From: Paraspadella gotoi
Taxonomy: Eukaryota; Chaetognatha
DNA: 64,000 bases
Direction of reading: 5' to 3'
NCBI GenBank assembly: GCA_051294375.1
Contig: CM119271.1
Span: forward strand, 4,907,579-4,971,578
Positions 36,244 through 48,176 of the stretch are shown here, piece by piece. How positions within the stretch are numbered: the stretch's first letter is position 1; each line of letters starts with the position of its first letter. Position numbers and translations under genes: made by a program. Below the pieces are notes generated by a model. It had not been told where the DNA came from, did no database searches, and saw only the letters and a list, made by a program, of their open reading frames with translations.

Positions 36244-39200
36244 TTACATATTTTCTTGTTCATATTTCTTCACAGTTTCTTTATATTTTTTACAAAATAA
36301 TCGATGAATTGGCCAATGACCGACTTGGCACTCCCGGCAGCAATAAAGATCTCCTCGATATTTACATCTTTCGCACATTTTGAAACTACCCAAGGAAGGT
36401 CCCTGAAAGAAAAAAACTAGCTTCAATATTTTCGGCGACAATGAAACAAAACGAAATTTTTTTATCAATGTTGACAAGCAACTCACGTGAATGTGTTCCG
36501 CGCGGCGACAGAAGACGCACTTCCGATCGAGATGAAACCGCGCTTTGACGACTTCGGCGCGCAGCGGCGCCATCTTTCGCAGACGCTCAATTTCCTTGGG
36601 AGTCGAATCGTCTTTGGTTTGGGGTAGTATGAACTTTTTCCGCCGATTGAAGATATCCATTTGGGACTGTTTCAGGATTTTATGCGGTTATGATTTGGAC
36701 TCGTTATATTTTTCGTAGCTCAAACAATCTCACCTTCACTTGCTCAATCTTCATCTTTGAAGTGAGGGCTACGGACAAGAACTCTGCATGCTTGGCGTCG
36801 ACGCCCTGAATCGAAGGATGTCCGTCCAGTTCGCACACGACGATCTTTGACCCGGACATGCGCGTCATCTTGTTGTCGCGGATCTCGAGGGCTCCGTCTT
36901 CGTCCGCGAGTTGATCTGGATCAAAGATGGAGATGAGATTAGTTCAGCAAACCAGGTGAAAACGATTCACGAGCCTAGCGTGTCGACTCAAAACCAAAAA
37001 CTTTCTAAAGAAACCTCAACAAAAACTCGATCTCTTTCTTAACCACTGAGTAAAGTGAGTATCTTCTGACGATACTCAATGGCACTGAAAGCTAGTTCAC
37101 CTTGAATAAATATTCCGTTGTAGCAATTTTTAATGACGTTCCACTTGACTCGGCCCGCGGCGTGGTTGGTGATTTTCAGTGCGCAAGAATCGTACGAGTC
37201 GCCGTCGCGGAGGTCGAACACATTTCTCTCCACAACCAGAGCGGCTGGTGGTGTTGGACGAAAACTTGATGAATGTACTTGAATTTTATTTTTATCTATG
37301 AAGTTACATTCAAATTTTAATTGATAAAAACTGTATATGCTTTAATTTTTAATCGTTCGTAATTAAGACCCTAACCGGACACAAGGCTTTGCAGATCAGC
37401 TCGGCGATTCGACCAACCTTTTTCCCCGACGTTGATGACGGCGTTGAACCTGGGAACTTTGAAGTCGAGGAAGTTGCAATGGAGGAGACGGAGAGAGCCG
37501 CTCCGCATCATCACCGCTCCGCGACTCAGCTCCGTCAAGTTGGAATTGGAAAAGTCGGAGTTGATCACCTCCAATCGAGACGCGGAGCCGCGAACGAATA
37601 TGGCGCAATCAAGGTCCCAGTCGCCGACGTTGCTAAGGAGGTAAAAACGATCGTGGATTAAAATTAACCCAACTGAAGCTACTTACCAAAAACTCACTTT
37701 ATGACGCAGTCTTCTATGATTAAAGTACAGTCTATTCCTTTCATCGCAGTCATAGAAATATCAGAAATAAAGCTTTTTTTAATTGTAATTACACTATTTT
37801 CATCCATAATAAATCCTTGAGCAGAATCAAGTAATGATGAATTTAAAAATACGCATTCTCCGTCTGCAAAAAAATGTATATATATATATTATATATTTAT
37901 AGAAACGTTTCCCTAATAGGAAACAGCGTCAGTGATTCAGTGTCGGTCTTACTTGTTGCATGTACAATAGGTTGTGCCGCTGACCAAAATCTACATTCTA
38001 GTATATTCACATTACTCTCTCTTCCTTTTAGTCTCACGGCTGAAGGCGGACTAGTATGTGGAAATAAGTTCGACGGATGTCTTACAAAATGTTTGACCAA
38101 TATCCTAATAACAAGAACATTAGCAAGCCGCTGGGCAAAAAGAGCAACAAATAGAGGAAGTTGTTACCTAGTTAATGTTAACTTCGATTTTTTCCCTTGT
38201 ACTATGAATATGTGTTGAGCAACTCTTCCACTCGTGCTCAATGTAACCAAATAATTCTTTTCCACAAATCCTGAAAGACGTTTTAGCGTTAATCACTTAA
38301 TGAATAAAAATACGAATTAAAACTCGTCTCAGTAAGTACCAAGCAACTTACCACGAAATCCACAGTCGTACAACGGAGAGTCTACTGCGGGGAGCTCGCC
38401 GATCAATTCTAGTTTCTCACTAAAAAGAAGAGAACCGCGATAATATTATTTAGGCCCACTTTATATTGATTTAAAATTAGCATTTTAACTTACCCGTCGT
38501 GCAATATTATTGGTGCAGAAAACTGGACGTAAGAGGATGACTTACAGAGGGCAAGATAGGACTCTTCGGAGTAATTGGAAGGAAATTCCTCGTAACCATT
38601 TTTGTTGAATGAAATGTCAGCGTCCATGTTGTATTGACCCGATCTGTGGCATATAGGTAATCAATGGATAAGATACAATATCATAACTATAAAAAAAACG
38701 CAGGCAACTTACCTCAAAACTAAAGAACATCCCCTGCCTGATCGTAACCTCCCCTGCTTTTTAAGAACGCGATAGGCCTCAATGGGATGCCTGAAGTGGC
38801 CCGCGCCTTTTGGACAGACCACAAAAACGTCTTCTTTATATGATATCAATTTCCACATTGGACTGTTAAAATTGTGAAAAGTAATTAAAAACAGTAAAAG
38901 CTTCGACTTACAGTCGTTTGTCGAGAACTCACCTCTTTTTCAAAAATTCCAAACGAGTAAAAAATTTAATTTTAACCAGAAAATCGATGACTTCTTGAAT
39001 CTTAGCCGGCTGCCAATGAATTAAAAGATCGATTAGTGAATTTTATTACAGAGGGTTAAAAAAAAATACAGATAAAAGAATTCTCGTAACTTGACTATTA
39101 GAAGTAAATCAATTTAATAAACTACGATTTATAGACAATGTCTAAATGTGTCTAATTAGACATGATAATAGGACTTTCGTTTCGTTGCGTTTAAAAAATA

Positions 39201-41786
39201 TAGATAGAAAAAAGTTTGTTTTTGTTTTCAAACAACGAATATTGATTATGATGAAAAAGACATGTTTTTACTCTTTCCGTTTCATAATAATAAAACTCGT
39301 GGTTTAAAAACAAAACATTATTAATATATTTGCTTGTCTTTAAATTACGATTCAGAAAATAATTTTCTTTTATACAAACCTGATAATGATGAACTATTGT
39401 GGCACTTGTCAACATATTGTTAATATTTGTTAAAATATCGTTTAAATGAGTTGAACATCCATTGCTGTATAATGCTCGGGCTGCGAAAAGAATAATAAAC
39501 TCATAAAAATGAATAACCTCAAGATTAAAATAATTAAGCATTTCTGACCTGCATAAAAATAACCCTTCCACCAATAAGGATAAGTTTCGATGGCCCACTT
39601 TGCGTGTTTATAACTTTCCAGCAAAGGGTCGTCAGAGCCCTTGTAATCACAAGGTCCTAGAATAAATAAAAATAATAAATAAATGGTTAAATATATTCCG
39701 AAATACATAAAGGAATGAAATACCTATTAATGTTTTCAAATTGTTTCGAGGATTCGAGGATAATTCATAAAGCTTATAAAAAGTGGCTGACATATTAGTA
39801 ATCAACTTGGCGCGCTCGCTTTTGCCGTAGTCGTCGTCGATCTGGTTACGGAAAAGATTTCAAAGATATGGAATACGACATGCAGTAACTTTCGATTATG
39901 TGTGACAACCACTTGGATGTTGCATTTCTCAATTTCACGCTTCTCAAGAAAAAAAAAATACCGGCAAGACTTCCTCGAGCTCTGTTATGCACATCATATA
40001 CTGAGAGAGGACGACGCCGAAATCTTCCGCCATCTTGTATTTAGTGTTCGCAGTCTCCTTCCACTTGCGCCAACCGTCGTCGTGCCCCTCGGGAGCGGCG
40101 AATTCCACCCGCGGTTCCACGAAGAAATTCCAGCGGCTGCTAGGCGCGTTTAGGGCGCGCTGGTGCATGCACTTAAATCAAGGATGGAATCGAAAACGAC
40201 TTGAATTTTGAAACGATACAACCTTCGCGCCCCCACCATAAAAAAAAATTAACCAACCATCTTACCTGAAGTTCCTTATCCCAGTCCTCTACCCCGCAAG
40301 TGCCGATGAACTGAAAGAAAAAAGCGACGCTCCAGAACAAGTCTTTATCGAGCGTGACGTTGCCGTCGTTGTCCGCCAGGCCGAACCAGTGATTGGAGGA
40401 AGGGCCACGACTGCGTCTCCTCGATTTGCTCCATTCGTTTACCGATTGGATTTGGTCCAACCCGATGAGGTTAATATTTTTGTCCGTGGAGACTTCGTTG
40501 AGCGCGTCCGTCCACTGATGTAGAATTGTAAAAGGCGTGGAAGGTCATAGGATTCATGAAAAAAAAAAGCGTTCTTTGCAAGTAGGGGAAACTTACTTGG
40601 ACGTTGTATTCGAGCGAAAGTCCAGGGAAAGAAGTGGTGCTAAGACCGCGGGTAATACGAGAAACGTGATTAGGAGATTTTCTAAGAAATGAAACAAAAA
40701 TAAAAGAGCTTAACAAAAGTTTATGGCATCTACCTTTTTTATTTGTCCATTATGGCAACGGGGAGACAGGAGTGATGCCCGGGGGGGGTGAGGTATCTCC
40801 CGACAGCTGGCGCTAAGGGCTTTGGACCTACAGTGAACACCACATGTCACTGGCGCGTTAATGCCGACACCATCACACTTATTCAGTGTGACCGTGAGGG
40901 GATTGAACCCGGAACTTACGGTTGGTGAACGAGTACATCGCTGTCCAAGCTAATGGGACGAGCTGAGTTTCACCAAGCTCTACGGTAGGCGAATTTAAGA
41001 TTCGCCACAGAATCATCCATTACTTTTTAAGTTCATCTAAGTAATTAAAACGACTAAAAGAAAAAAAACATCAAAACACGTCGCCATTACGGTACCTGTA
41101 AAGTCCTTGATCGGGATCCATTTCCCCCGTTTTCTTTTGCGAGAGGATCTGCGCCTTGATCTTCTTCACGGCGCGTTCCACGTCCACGTCGGTCAGATCC
41201 AAGTTGGAAAAGAACCTCTTGAAGACGAAGCATCCCATGGCCATCGCTCGACGGCGCTGAGGAGGACCAACAATTCAATCAAAAGATGATTGTAAAATTT
41301 ATACCGCTCATCCTCTACTCACGGCGATCATTTTCTCCGGAGAGCAGTCGTCGGAAATATTAACGGCGGCGCCGCCGCGCGAAAAGGGATCGCGACGGGA
41401 CGATTGATCCGGCGCCAACGGACGAAGGGTCGGAAATTTGAGGGCGTGGTTAAGACGTTCGGAGAGGATGGCCGTCTCGTCGCCGACGAAAGAGGCCAGG
41501 GAGGGAAGGTCGAATCTTGAAGACGGGAAGAGGGAGATAAAGAGAGCAGAACCAAAGAGCGACGGCTAACCCACTCGTACTTGGTGCTTTTAAAGATGCC
41601 GTCGCTGACGAACGCGTACGGACTTCTGACAGGGGCTTCATCCTCTAGGACCCGGATGGGAAAAAGGACGGTGTCGCCAATGCGGAACTCGCCGTCGTGG
41701 CGCACACGTTCCGCATCTGCCTTGGCCGCTTCTGCTCTGGCCGCCTCTTTCGCCGCTGCCCGCCGGGCGCTTTTCGTCTTGGACAT
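36244..41786 (-). CDS. Large beta-helix-like protein with C-terminal MYND zinc finger
   Basis: Twenty-one exons (41581-41786, 41323-41515, 41096-41256, 40597-40681, 40266-40514, 39962-40171, 39724-39841, 39549-39656, 39380-39480, 38933-39009, 38713-38862, 38494-38643, 38352-38419, 38168-38270, 37953-38104, 37698-37863, 37418-37632, 37101-37244, 36734-36915, 36487-36666, 36244-36402) join without a frame break into about 1,058 residues. The N-terminus is an Ala/Lys/Glu-rich helix. The middle is mixed alpha, perhaps TPR-like around YKHAKWAIETYPYWWKGYFYAG. Then come many short repeats typical of a right-handed parallel beta-helix, e.g. LEVINSDFSNSNLTELSRGA, LRLLHCNFLDF and LVVERNVFDLRDG. The C-terminus is a MYND finger: CVFCRRAEHIH, then KMCERCKYRGDLYCCREC and HWPIHRLFCKK. 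I do not recognise the protein. An in-frame Met at 41849 is an alternative start. Protein-protein adaptor use of MYND is known; the rest is inference. Confidence 0.8.
40745..40975 (-). mobile_element. tRNA-derived SINE-like element
   Basis: It lies in intron 3 of the beta-helix/MYND gene, which at 414 bp is far longer than its neighbours. On the minus strand a near-perfect B box GGTTCAATCCC (40899-40909) follows an A-box-like TAGCTTGGACAGCG (40939-40952) at tRNA spacing. Next come a small hairpin (CACACT/AGTGTG arms) and a GC-rich body ending in a C-run near 40780. Composition differs sharply from the host intron. Ends are approximate; no target duplication was found. Confidence 0.6.
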
Positions 41787-42103
41787 TTTCTCGCTTTTCT
41801 TATTTTCTTTGTTAGCGTCTTGAGAATAGTTTCGATGAAGAGGTATCATTTCGAATCATGGTAGATAAATTTAAAGTTTTATTATGAATTTTTTTTGTCT
41901 TAATAAATTAAAAATATAGGGGAAACAAAGGGAGATTCGTTGAGTATTTTGAAGGGGAACAACCAAAAAATGATCTCAAAACTTGAGTCAGACAAGACAC
42001 GAGTCAAATATTAATTTGTATTATGAGGACAATCCTAAACAAAAAATACAATGGAATTTGACTGAACTCGAATCGGTAGGGAAATAGTTTCTATTGGAGG
42101 CTT
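41787..42103. other. Spacer between EXOG and the beta-helix/MYND gene
   Basis: 317 bp. An alternative in-frame start for the beta-helix/MYND protein is at 41849. Otherwise AT-rich with nothing recognised. Confidence 0.6.
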
Positions 42104-43685
42104 TTATGCGCCGGCTGCGGCCGTTGCCGCCGCTCCCAAGATGTCGTCAGCGTCCAATTCCTCTCGCGACAAGTTAAGACCGTCGACCTTTTCACGCAGC
42201 AAATCTATCAAGTACTGGTCCGGTTGTAGGTTTTTCTTATCCAGCTTTTTCCAAGCGGCCACAATTTGCTCCTTCGTCTCCGCGTTTTTCAGTTGACGAC
42301 CGACGAGATAGAGTTGAAACTCATTGTACTGTGATAACATTTAATAACGAAAAGTAAACGACACGCGTTAAAATTGAAAAAAAAAGGGGGGGGGTGTGGA
42401 ATGCAAAGTTACCCGGATGAGCTGACAGGAATTCGTTCGGCAAAGATCGACGGCGAGATCCCTTTGGAGTTTCGGAAAGAACTGCAGTCCAGCGACTCGT
42501 TGCGCTTCCTCCAGGGAAATTTGAAAGTCTACAAGCTCCTTTGACCAAGGAATGGGTTCGTTGGGAGTCAGGAACGCGCCCAAAGCCAAATCGGCCTCCT
42601 AGAAAGATATTATAACGAAACAAATTAATTTATATTTTAAAATGGTTCCATGATTTAAAGTTTATTCGGACCTGACTTGTATCGTTGGAGTTTCCAGCAG
42701 ATTTCCGGCCCCGACAGAGAATGACTTTATAAAGATGTGAGGGAACAGCGACTTCTTTGTCTCCAATGACCTGGAAACGACAACAACAAAATGAGTATGA
42801 ATAAAACTGCCTGCTATTGTAATATCTTCAAACCTGATATTTGACGAAACGTTTTTCTTCCTTCGTCATTGGGTCTAACTCGACTGTAGGCCGCATCACG
42901 GGACCGGAGACAACATGAACTTCTTTCCAATTCTTCGTCAAGTCGCGACAAAACATCTCCAACCGATTCCAAAAACCTATAGTTGGAAGACGAAATAGAG
43001 AAAACTCTATTCTTTTTAAGTTGTCATTCAAAATTTACGTAACGCGCGATCTATCGACGACCGCGAACAAAAGGGCATTTCCTGGCCAGGCGGACCGATA
43101 TGAGAATTTACCCGCGTTGTTCTCGTAGTTTTGTGGGAGAATGTTGGAGAGCAAAAAGGTTTGATCCATGGCTTCCTGACTGGCTTTGTTGTCTCCGGCG
43201 GACGCCATGTGTCCGCGAGAGAGTCCATCGTCCGACGACCCGCGAAAGTCCGAGTTGGTGGCGCGAAAGAGTTCCGGCAAATTATGATCGGGGGCGAAGT
43301 TGGATCTTTTTCTATTTGCAGAACCAGAGAGATCTTCCTGGGTGAAGAGCGAGGTCGTTAAAGTAGCATCGCGAGGTTTCATTAATCTTACCCCAATCTC
43401 TCATACCTCGGTGATGGTTTGCGCGACCCATCTCGGGATTCGTCGGACAGGGTCGAATCCTACGACGTGGTTGGCGTAGTTGAGAGTCGGATCCGGCGTC
43501 GGAAGTCCGAACTCGTAAATGCGCGGGTTAGTGGAATAGGAGCGCGACTCCGAGGAATCGTCAGATACAGCGGCGGCGTCTTTTCCGACGATGTTGCTGT
43601 GATAATTGTAGCCGAAGATGAACCCCCCGGAGTAGATGCCGCCGATGATGCCGGCAATGTAAAGGGGTTGAATAAATTTCGACAT
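42104..43685 (-). CDS. EXOG: EXOG-type mitochondrial endo/exonuclease
   Basis: DNA/RNA non-specific nuclease of the betabetaalpha-metal family, which acts at the mitochondrial inner membrane in DNA repair. Six exons (43407-43685, 43112-43337, 42834-42976, 42672-42770, 42413-42598, 42104-42328) give 385 residues (human 368). The N-terminus carries a hydrophobic anchor (YIAGIIGGIYSGGFIFGY). The active-site motif is LSRGHMASAGDN, with the catalytic His, followed by FLLSNILPQNYENNAG and WNRLEMFCRDL, which supplies the metal-binding Asn and Glu. VVSGPV, VAVPSHLYKVILCR and LGAFLTPNEPIPW continue the nuclease fold. The C-terminal helical extension typical of EXOG is present. Splice phases all agree. 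Confidence 0.95.
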
Positions 43686-44046
43686 GGCTATAAACGTCGG
43701 TTTCAGGAATCGACAATGAGTCTGTGCCTGTAAAATGACCTTTTCGTTCAAAAAAAGACAGAAAATTTGGCTTTTCTAACGCTCAATTATGCAAAGTAAA
43801 AACGTATTAAGGAATGTATGTTTCGATTATGATTATCACGTTTCAATTTGGTTAAACTTTATCACTAACAAAGGAAGCTTTGAAACGTAGTTACTAAGGT
43901 TTATAATTCTGGAACTTTTTTTTTTCCAACATGGTCCACAAAATGACAACGTTTCCAGTCTCGCAAAAGAAAGTCAAAGGAATGAAAGCAGAAAAAGATT
44001 GTGTCTTTATTTATTTTTTTTCATTTCCGAAAAAATCGAAAACAAT
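43686..44046. other. Spacer between EXOG and TCP1
   Basis: 361 bp, AT-rich, no supported gene. It should contain the EXOG promoter and the TCP1 3' UTR. Confidence 0.6.
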
Positions 44047-47000
44047 TTAATGACATTCGTCCTCTTCCCTCCCGCCTTTAGGCTGGGGCGCCAGTTTGAT
44101 CATATCGTCGATGCGCAAGATGGTGATGGCGGCCTCCGTCGCGAATTTGAGGCACTTCACCTTGCAGATGGTCGGTTCCAGAACGCCGGCCTTGAAGTTG
44201 TCGCGGATGACACCCTCGAACAGGTCGAGGCCAACCCACTTGAGATGAGAATGCTCCGATTTTATCTGCGATGACCGAAAATTTGTTAATCATTTTGAGA
44301 AGAATAGCAACTTACTTATTTAAAGAATGACGGGCTTACCTGGGAAGAGTTGTGGTAGGCTCGCAGCTTTGCGACCAAGTCGGTCGCGTCTTTAGCTGAT
44401 TTAAAAAAATAGAGGTAAGTAAGGTAAGAAAGGCAGTCTAAAGTTCAGTTTATATACCGGCGTTGACAGCAAGCGTCTTAGGAATAACGAGCATCGACTT
44501 GGCGAATTCGGCGATAGCCAGCTGTTCCCGCGACCCGAGCGACGTTGCGAAAGTCTCCAGGTAGATAGAGAGCGCGGCCTCGCAAGCGCCACCGCCGGGG
44601 ACGAGCGTCTTAGACTCCATAGTGCGTTTAACCACGCAGAGGGCGTCGTGGATTGAACTGGGAGAATCAAAATGGTATGGCCTCATTCGCTTTTCTCTCT
44701 TACCACACAGCGAATTGTATTTACCGTTCCATTTCGTCGACCATAAAGTCGTTGGCTCCCCGCAAAATAATGGAAGCCGCCGAACGAGCTTTGGGTCCTG
44801 ACAAAGATCAAAATTGGGATCTCAGAAATTTGTCCTTGTTCTTGTTTCTTTGTTCACAATGACAAACCTTTGATCAGAATGAGTTCGTCGTCGCAGATTC
44901 GCTCCTGAACAACCTCGGAGGCTGTACCGAGGAAAGCCGGCTCGAATACCTCTTCGCCCTCCATGTTGGTCATTTGAGCCACAAAGGTGGCGCCTGTGTC
45001 GGAAAGAGAGATAACCGATCACGTCACCAAAACTTTTCCCCAACCGCGCACTCACCCGTGGCCTTGGCGATTCTCCTCATGTCCGCCTTCTTCACCCGCC
45101 GCACGGCTATGGCGCCCGCCTCGACGAAGTACTTGAGGCAGAGGTCGTCGATACCGCCGGTGGTAAGGACAACGTTGGCGCCAGAGGCCAGGATCATCTG
45201 GATGCGCTCCTTGGAAATGTCTGATTCTCTCTGGCGGATGGCCTCCAACTGGTCGGGGTCTTCCACCAATACCTAGATCCCGAAATAAATATATTTCAAA
45301 CGGGACTAAGTACTGTCATAAATACAGTTTTGCTCTTAATAATTAACTGAATTAAACTTCCGACCTGCACTCCCATTTTCATTTTGGACTTTTGCATGGA
45401 AAAGTCGATGCAAGCGATCTTTGGTTCCACGATTTTCTTCGGCATCTGCTGGCTGGCGACGGTGCAGTTGAGAGCGTATCCTTGGATGAACTGGGATTCG
45501 CGCGTCGACCGGCCGTGGGCCTTAAGCACGTTGACAGCCTTGATGGGATACTTGAAGCCTGAGAAAAAAAAAGGATTGGCAATTTATCTCTCTCTCTCAC
45601 ACATTCACTCTCACACACGCACACTCTCACAATCAAGCACGCGCACCTCCTTTGCCGTCGTTCGTCTTGACGGCGGTGGCGGCGTCGACGACCATGTTGG
45701 CGAAAAAATCAGACTCGGCGCCGATGATCTTCGATGACATGGATGTTTTTGCTAAAAAAAAAAAAAAAAAAGGAATTAGAATACTGTACATTGTAGTTTA
45801 AAATAAAGTTATAACCCAAGTAATAATACATCTTCGAAATCCCCCCCTCCCACCTGCGTTGACGATGCAATCCCTGCCCAGGTCGTCGACGCGTATGACG
45901 AGATTGTCGTTGAGATACTTGCAAGCTTCCTTGCAGGCGAGACGGTATCCGCTGATGATGGACGTCGGGTGGATCTTTTGTTTGACCAACTCCTCCGCGT
46001 TCTTGAGCAGCTCGGCGGCGATGATGACGACGGAGGTCGTTCCGTCGCCCACCTCTTGATCCTTGAGGAGAAAAGGGAAAGAATGATTGAATAATAAGTA
46101 ATAAGTAATAAGTAAAATTCCTAAATTTTAACTTTAATTAAAATTCTAAGAGTGAGGAACGAACAAACATGTATCTAATGAACATTTATGTAATAAAATA
46201 ATTTAATAAATTTTACAATTTACGCAGTAGGACATATTTATACTAGTACTAATCCAATAAATGTTAAAATTTCAAAACAGTTTTTTTTCTAAGATTTTTT
46301 TTGCAGATTTGGATTCATTATATAAAGTTGATGAAAAAAAATATAACTCTTTTTGAAAAATTCTTTCATTAAGTGGTCAAAAATGAGAAAAGCTATATTT
46401 TAAGCTGAAAATTAACTTTGATATATTAAATATAGTTTTTTTAATTTAACCCACTTAATGAAAGAATTTTTAAAATGATTTATATTTTCTTTTATCAACT
46501 TTTGACGAGGAATTTAAATCTGCAATCAAAATTAAGAAAAGCCTATTTTGAATTTTTCGATTTTTATAAGGATAGTACTATATATAAATATAGCCTACTG
46601 CAAAATTAAAAAACATAAAATAATTTTTTTTTTACAAATTAATGTTCATCGATGGTATGTTGTTCATAATTGACTTTAGAATTGTGTATGTAACTTTCAC
46701 TACGCCTTAATGAATAAGGAAGGCGAAAGCGAAATTAGAATTCCACTTGATAAAAGCAATAATAAAAATCCCCCCCCACTCCCTAACCTGCAGATCGGCC
46801 AACTCGCAGAGGACTTTAGCGGCGGGATGTTCGACCTCGAGCATTTTGAGGATGGTGGCGCCGTCGTTGGTGACGGTCACGTCGCCCACGTCGTCCACCA
46901 ACATCTTGTCGAGTCCCACGGGACCGAGGGACGACTTGACGATGTTAGCGATGGACTGGGGAAGGCGGATGAGAAAGGTGAGGCGGTTGATTCGTTTCGC

Positions 47001-47132
47001 GATCGAGTCTAACCGGACATTAATTACAGGATGAAAATTAATTACCTGAGCCGCCATCACGTTTTGTTGTCGGATGGTTCGACCAGATTTTCTCTCTCCC
47101 ATGACGCTCAACGCGGAAAGTGACGATGTCAT
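44047..47132 (-). CDS. TCP1: T-complex protein 1 subunit alpha (CCT1)
   Basis: Subunit of the cytosolic TRiC/CCT chaperonin that folds actin, tubulin and other proteins. Eleven exons (47046-47132, 46788-46955, 45854-46061, 45647-45751, 45365-45558, 45056-45272, 44868-44993, 44725-44797, 44458-44657, 44340-44395, 44047-44265) sum to 550 residues (human 556). Signatures: [39 protein letters not shown], the ATP-binding [30 protein letters not shown] (alpha-type), [60 protein letters not shown] and [19 protein letters not shown]. The C-terminus ends in a short Glu/Asp-rich tail. Intron 2 (46062-46787) is 726 bp because it contains a large palindrome. Confidence 0.97.
46142..46683. repeat. Long palindromic (foldback) element in TCP1 intron 2
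   Basis: The left arm (46142-46376) and right arm (46451-46683) are imperfect reverse complements along their whole length of about 235 bp, separated by a 74-bp loop. The inner 25 bp are nearly exact (AAAATTCTTTCATTAAGTGG on the left, its complement starting CCACTTAATG on the right). Outer ends both read AATTCTAA inward. A related, shorter copy lies at 51853-52128. This is probably a non-autonomous transposable element. Confidence 0.8.
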
Positions 47133-47330
47133 TTTGTTAAAGTTTTTAGAGTTAATTTAATACAGTCCTGCGCGTAAGAAACAAAAAAAATGTTCGGCAT
47201 AAAATCGAAAATTTTCATTGTCGCAGGGTAATTTTTTCGATACCGATAACAAAGGGGAGTAGGATAAGGAAAACGACGGGGAAAAGTGTCAAAATAAATA
47301 AAACTGGATCAAGTTTTACTCTTCGCTCAT

Positions 47331-47851
47331 TCAAGTTCTATCGAAAGGCACTCCTTTGGGTAAGTTGAGCCCGACCATATTGGCGGCCTCTTCGGGCGTT
47401 CTCTCCCCATGGTGGTACTGCTTCTGGATGGCGTCTCGTCGCTGCGAACTCGCCAAGTAGCAGCGAAAGGCGTCGCCGAGGCGGAGAACCTCGAAGTCCC
47501 CGCGACACACGCGCCTCTCCGTCACTTGGTTCTTTCTGTGGCGGAATATGTAGTATTAGGTTTTCAAGACAGATTGAATGGCTGATGATATACTCTAGAT
47601 CTTTGTTGGATTTTGAAATCGGTAACCCGACTAACAAGTCACATTTCTTTTAAATTTAATATTAAAATTCATAAAAAATATATTGGTTTGAGAAATGTAC
47701 CGCACGATCAATGAAGCAAATCATTATACCTCGCTTCTCCGATGATATGACGGAAAGCGATGGTTTCCCTGGGATTCTTTCCAGTGCATCTTCGAATTTC
47801 TTTAGACAAACTCGAGATCAAACTGAGCGGTTTTATTCCCTTAGACGCCAT
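47331..47851 (-). CDS. FMC1: FMC1, mitochondrial ATP synthase assembly factor
   Basis: Small LYR-like mitochondrial protein that helps assemble F1 of complex V. Two exons (47730-47851, 47331-47535) give 108 residues (human 113). The N-terminal half has SLISSLSKEIRRCTG and RETIAFRHIIGEAR, with helices matching the family. The C-terminal half ends in the characteristic HGERTPEEAANMVGLNLPKG. It lies 198 bp upstream of the TCP1 start, on the same strand. Identification rests on the C-terminal motif, length and two-helix pattern. Confidence 0.85.
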
Positions 47852-48029
47852 CGTCAATCAGTATTTTTCTTGAGAGACTTCACATAACGTATTACTGTTT
47901 TAAATCAAAAGGAACTTCCAAAATATCAACGAGCAAAAAACAGGCCGGCATGCAGAAATAGGCGAATATTATTTTTTTTAAAGAGGAAAAATTCTATTAG
48001 GACGTTTTGACAAAAACGTAAATGACAAA

Positions 48030-48065
<36 letters not shown>

Positions 48066-48176
48066 AAAGTTTTTAGAATAATACATGTAATGATGTAGGT
48101 CGTGAAAAATAGTATTCAGCACTAAATTCAACAAAAACTAAATACAATATAATTATAAATAAGTACATACGTCTAT
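47852..48176. other. Spacer with a 32-base A tract
   Basis: 325 bp between FMC1 and the hnRNP U-like stop. It holds an unbroken run of 32 A at 48032-48063. No gene is seen. The tract could be a retroposition tail or simple expansion, and it is a likely site of length error. Confidence 0.6.

Noticed and set aside
40895-40975. A functional tRNA gene
   Set aside because: The A and B boxes are present but the cloverleaf arms do not pair well and a SINE-like body follows.
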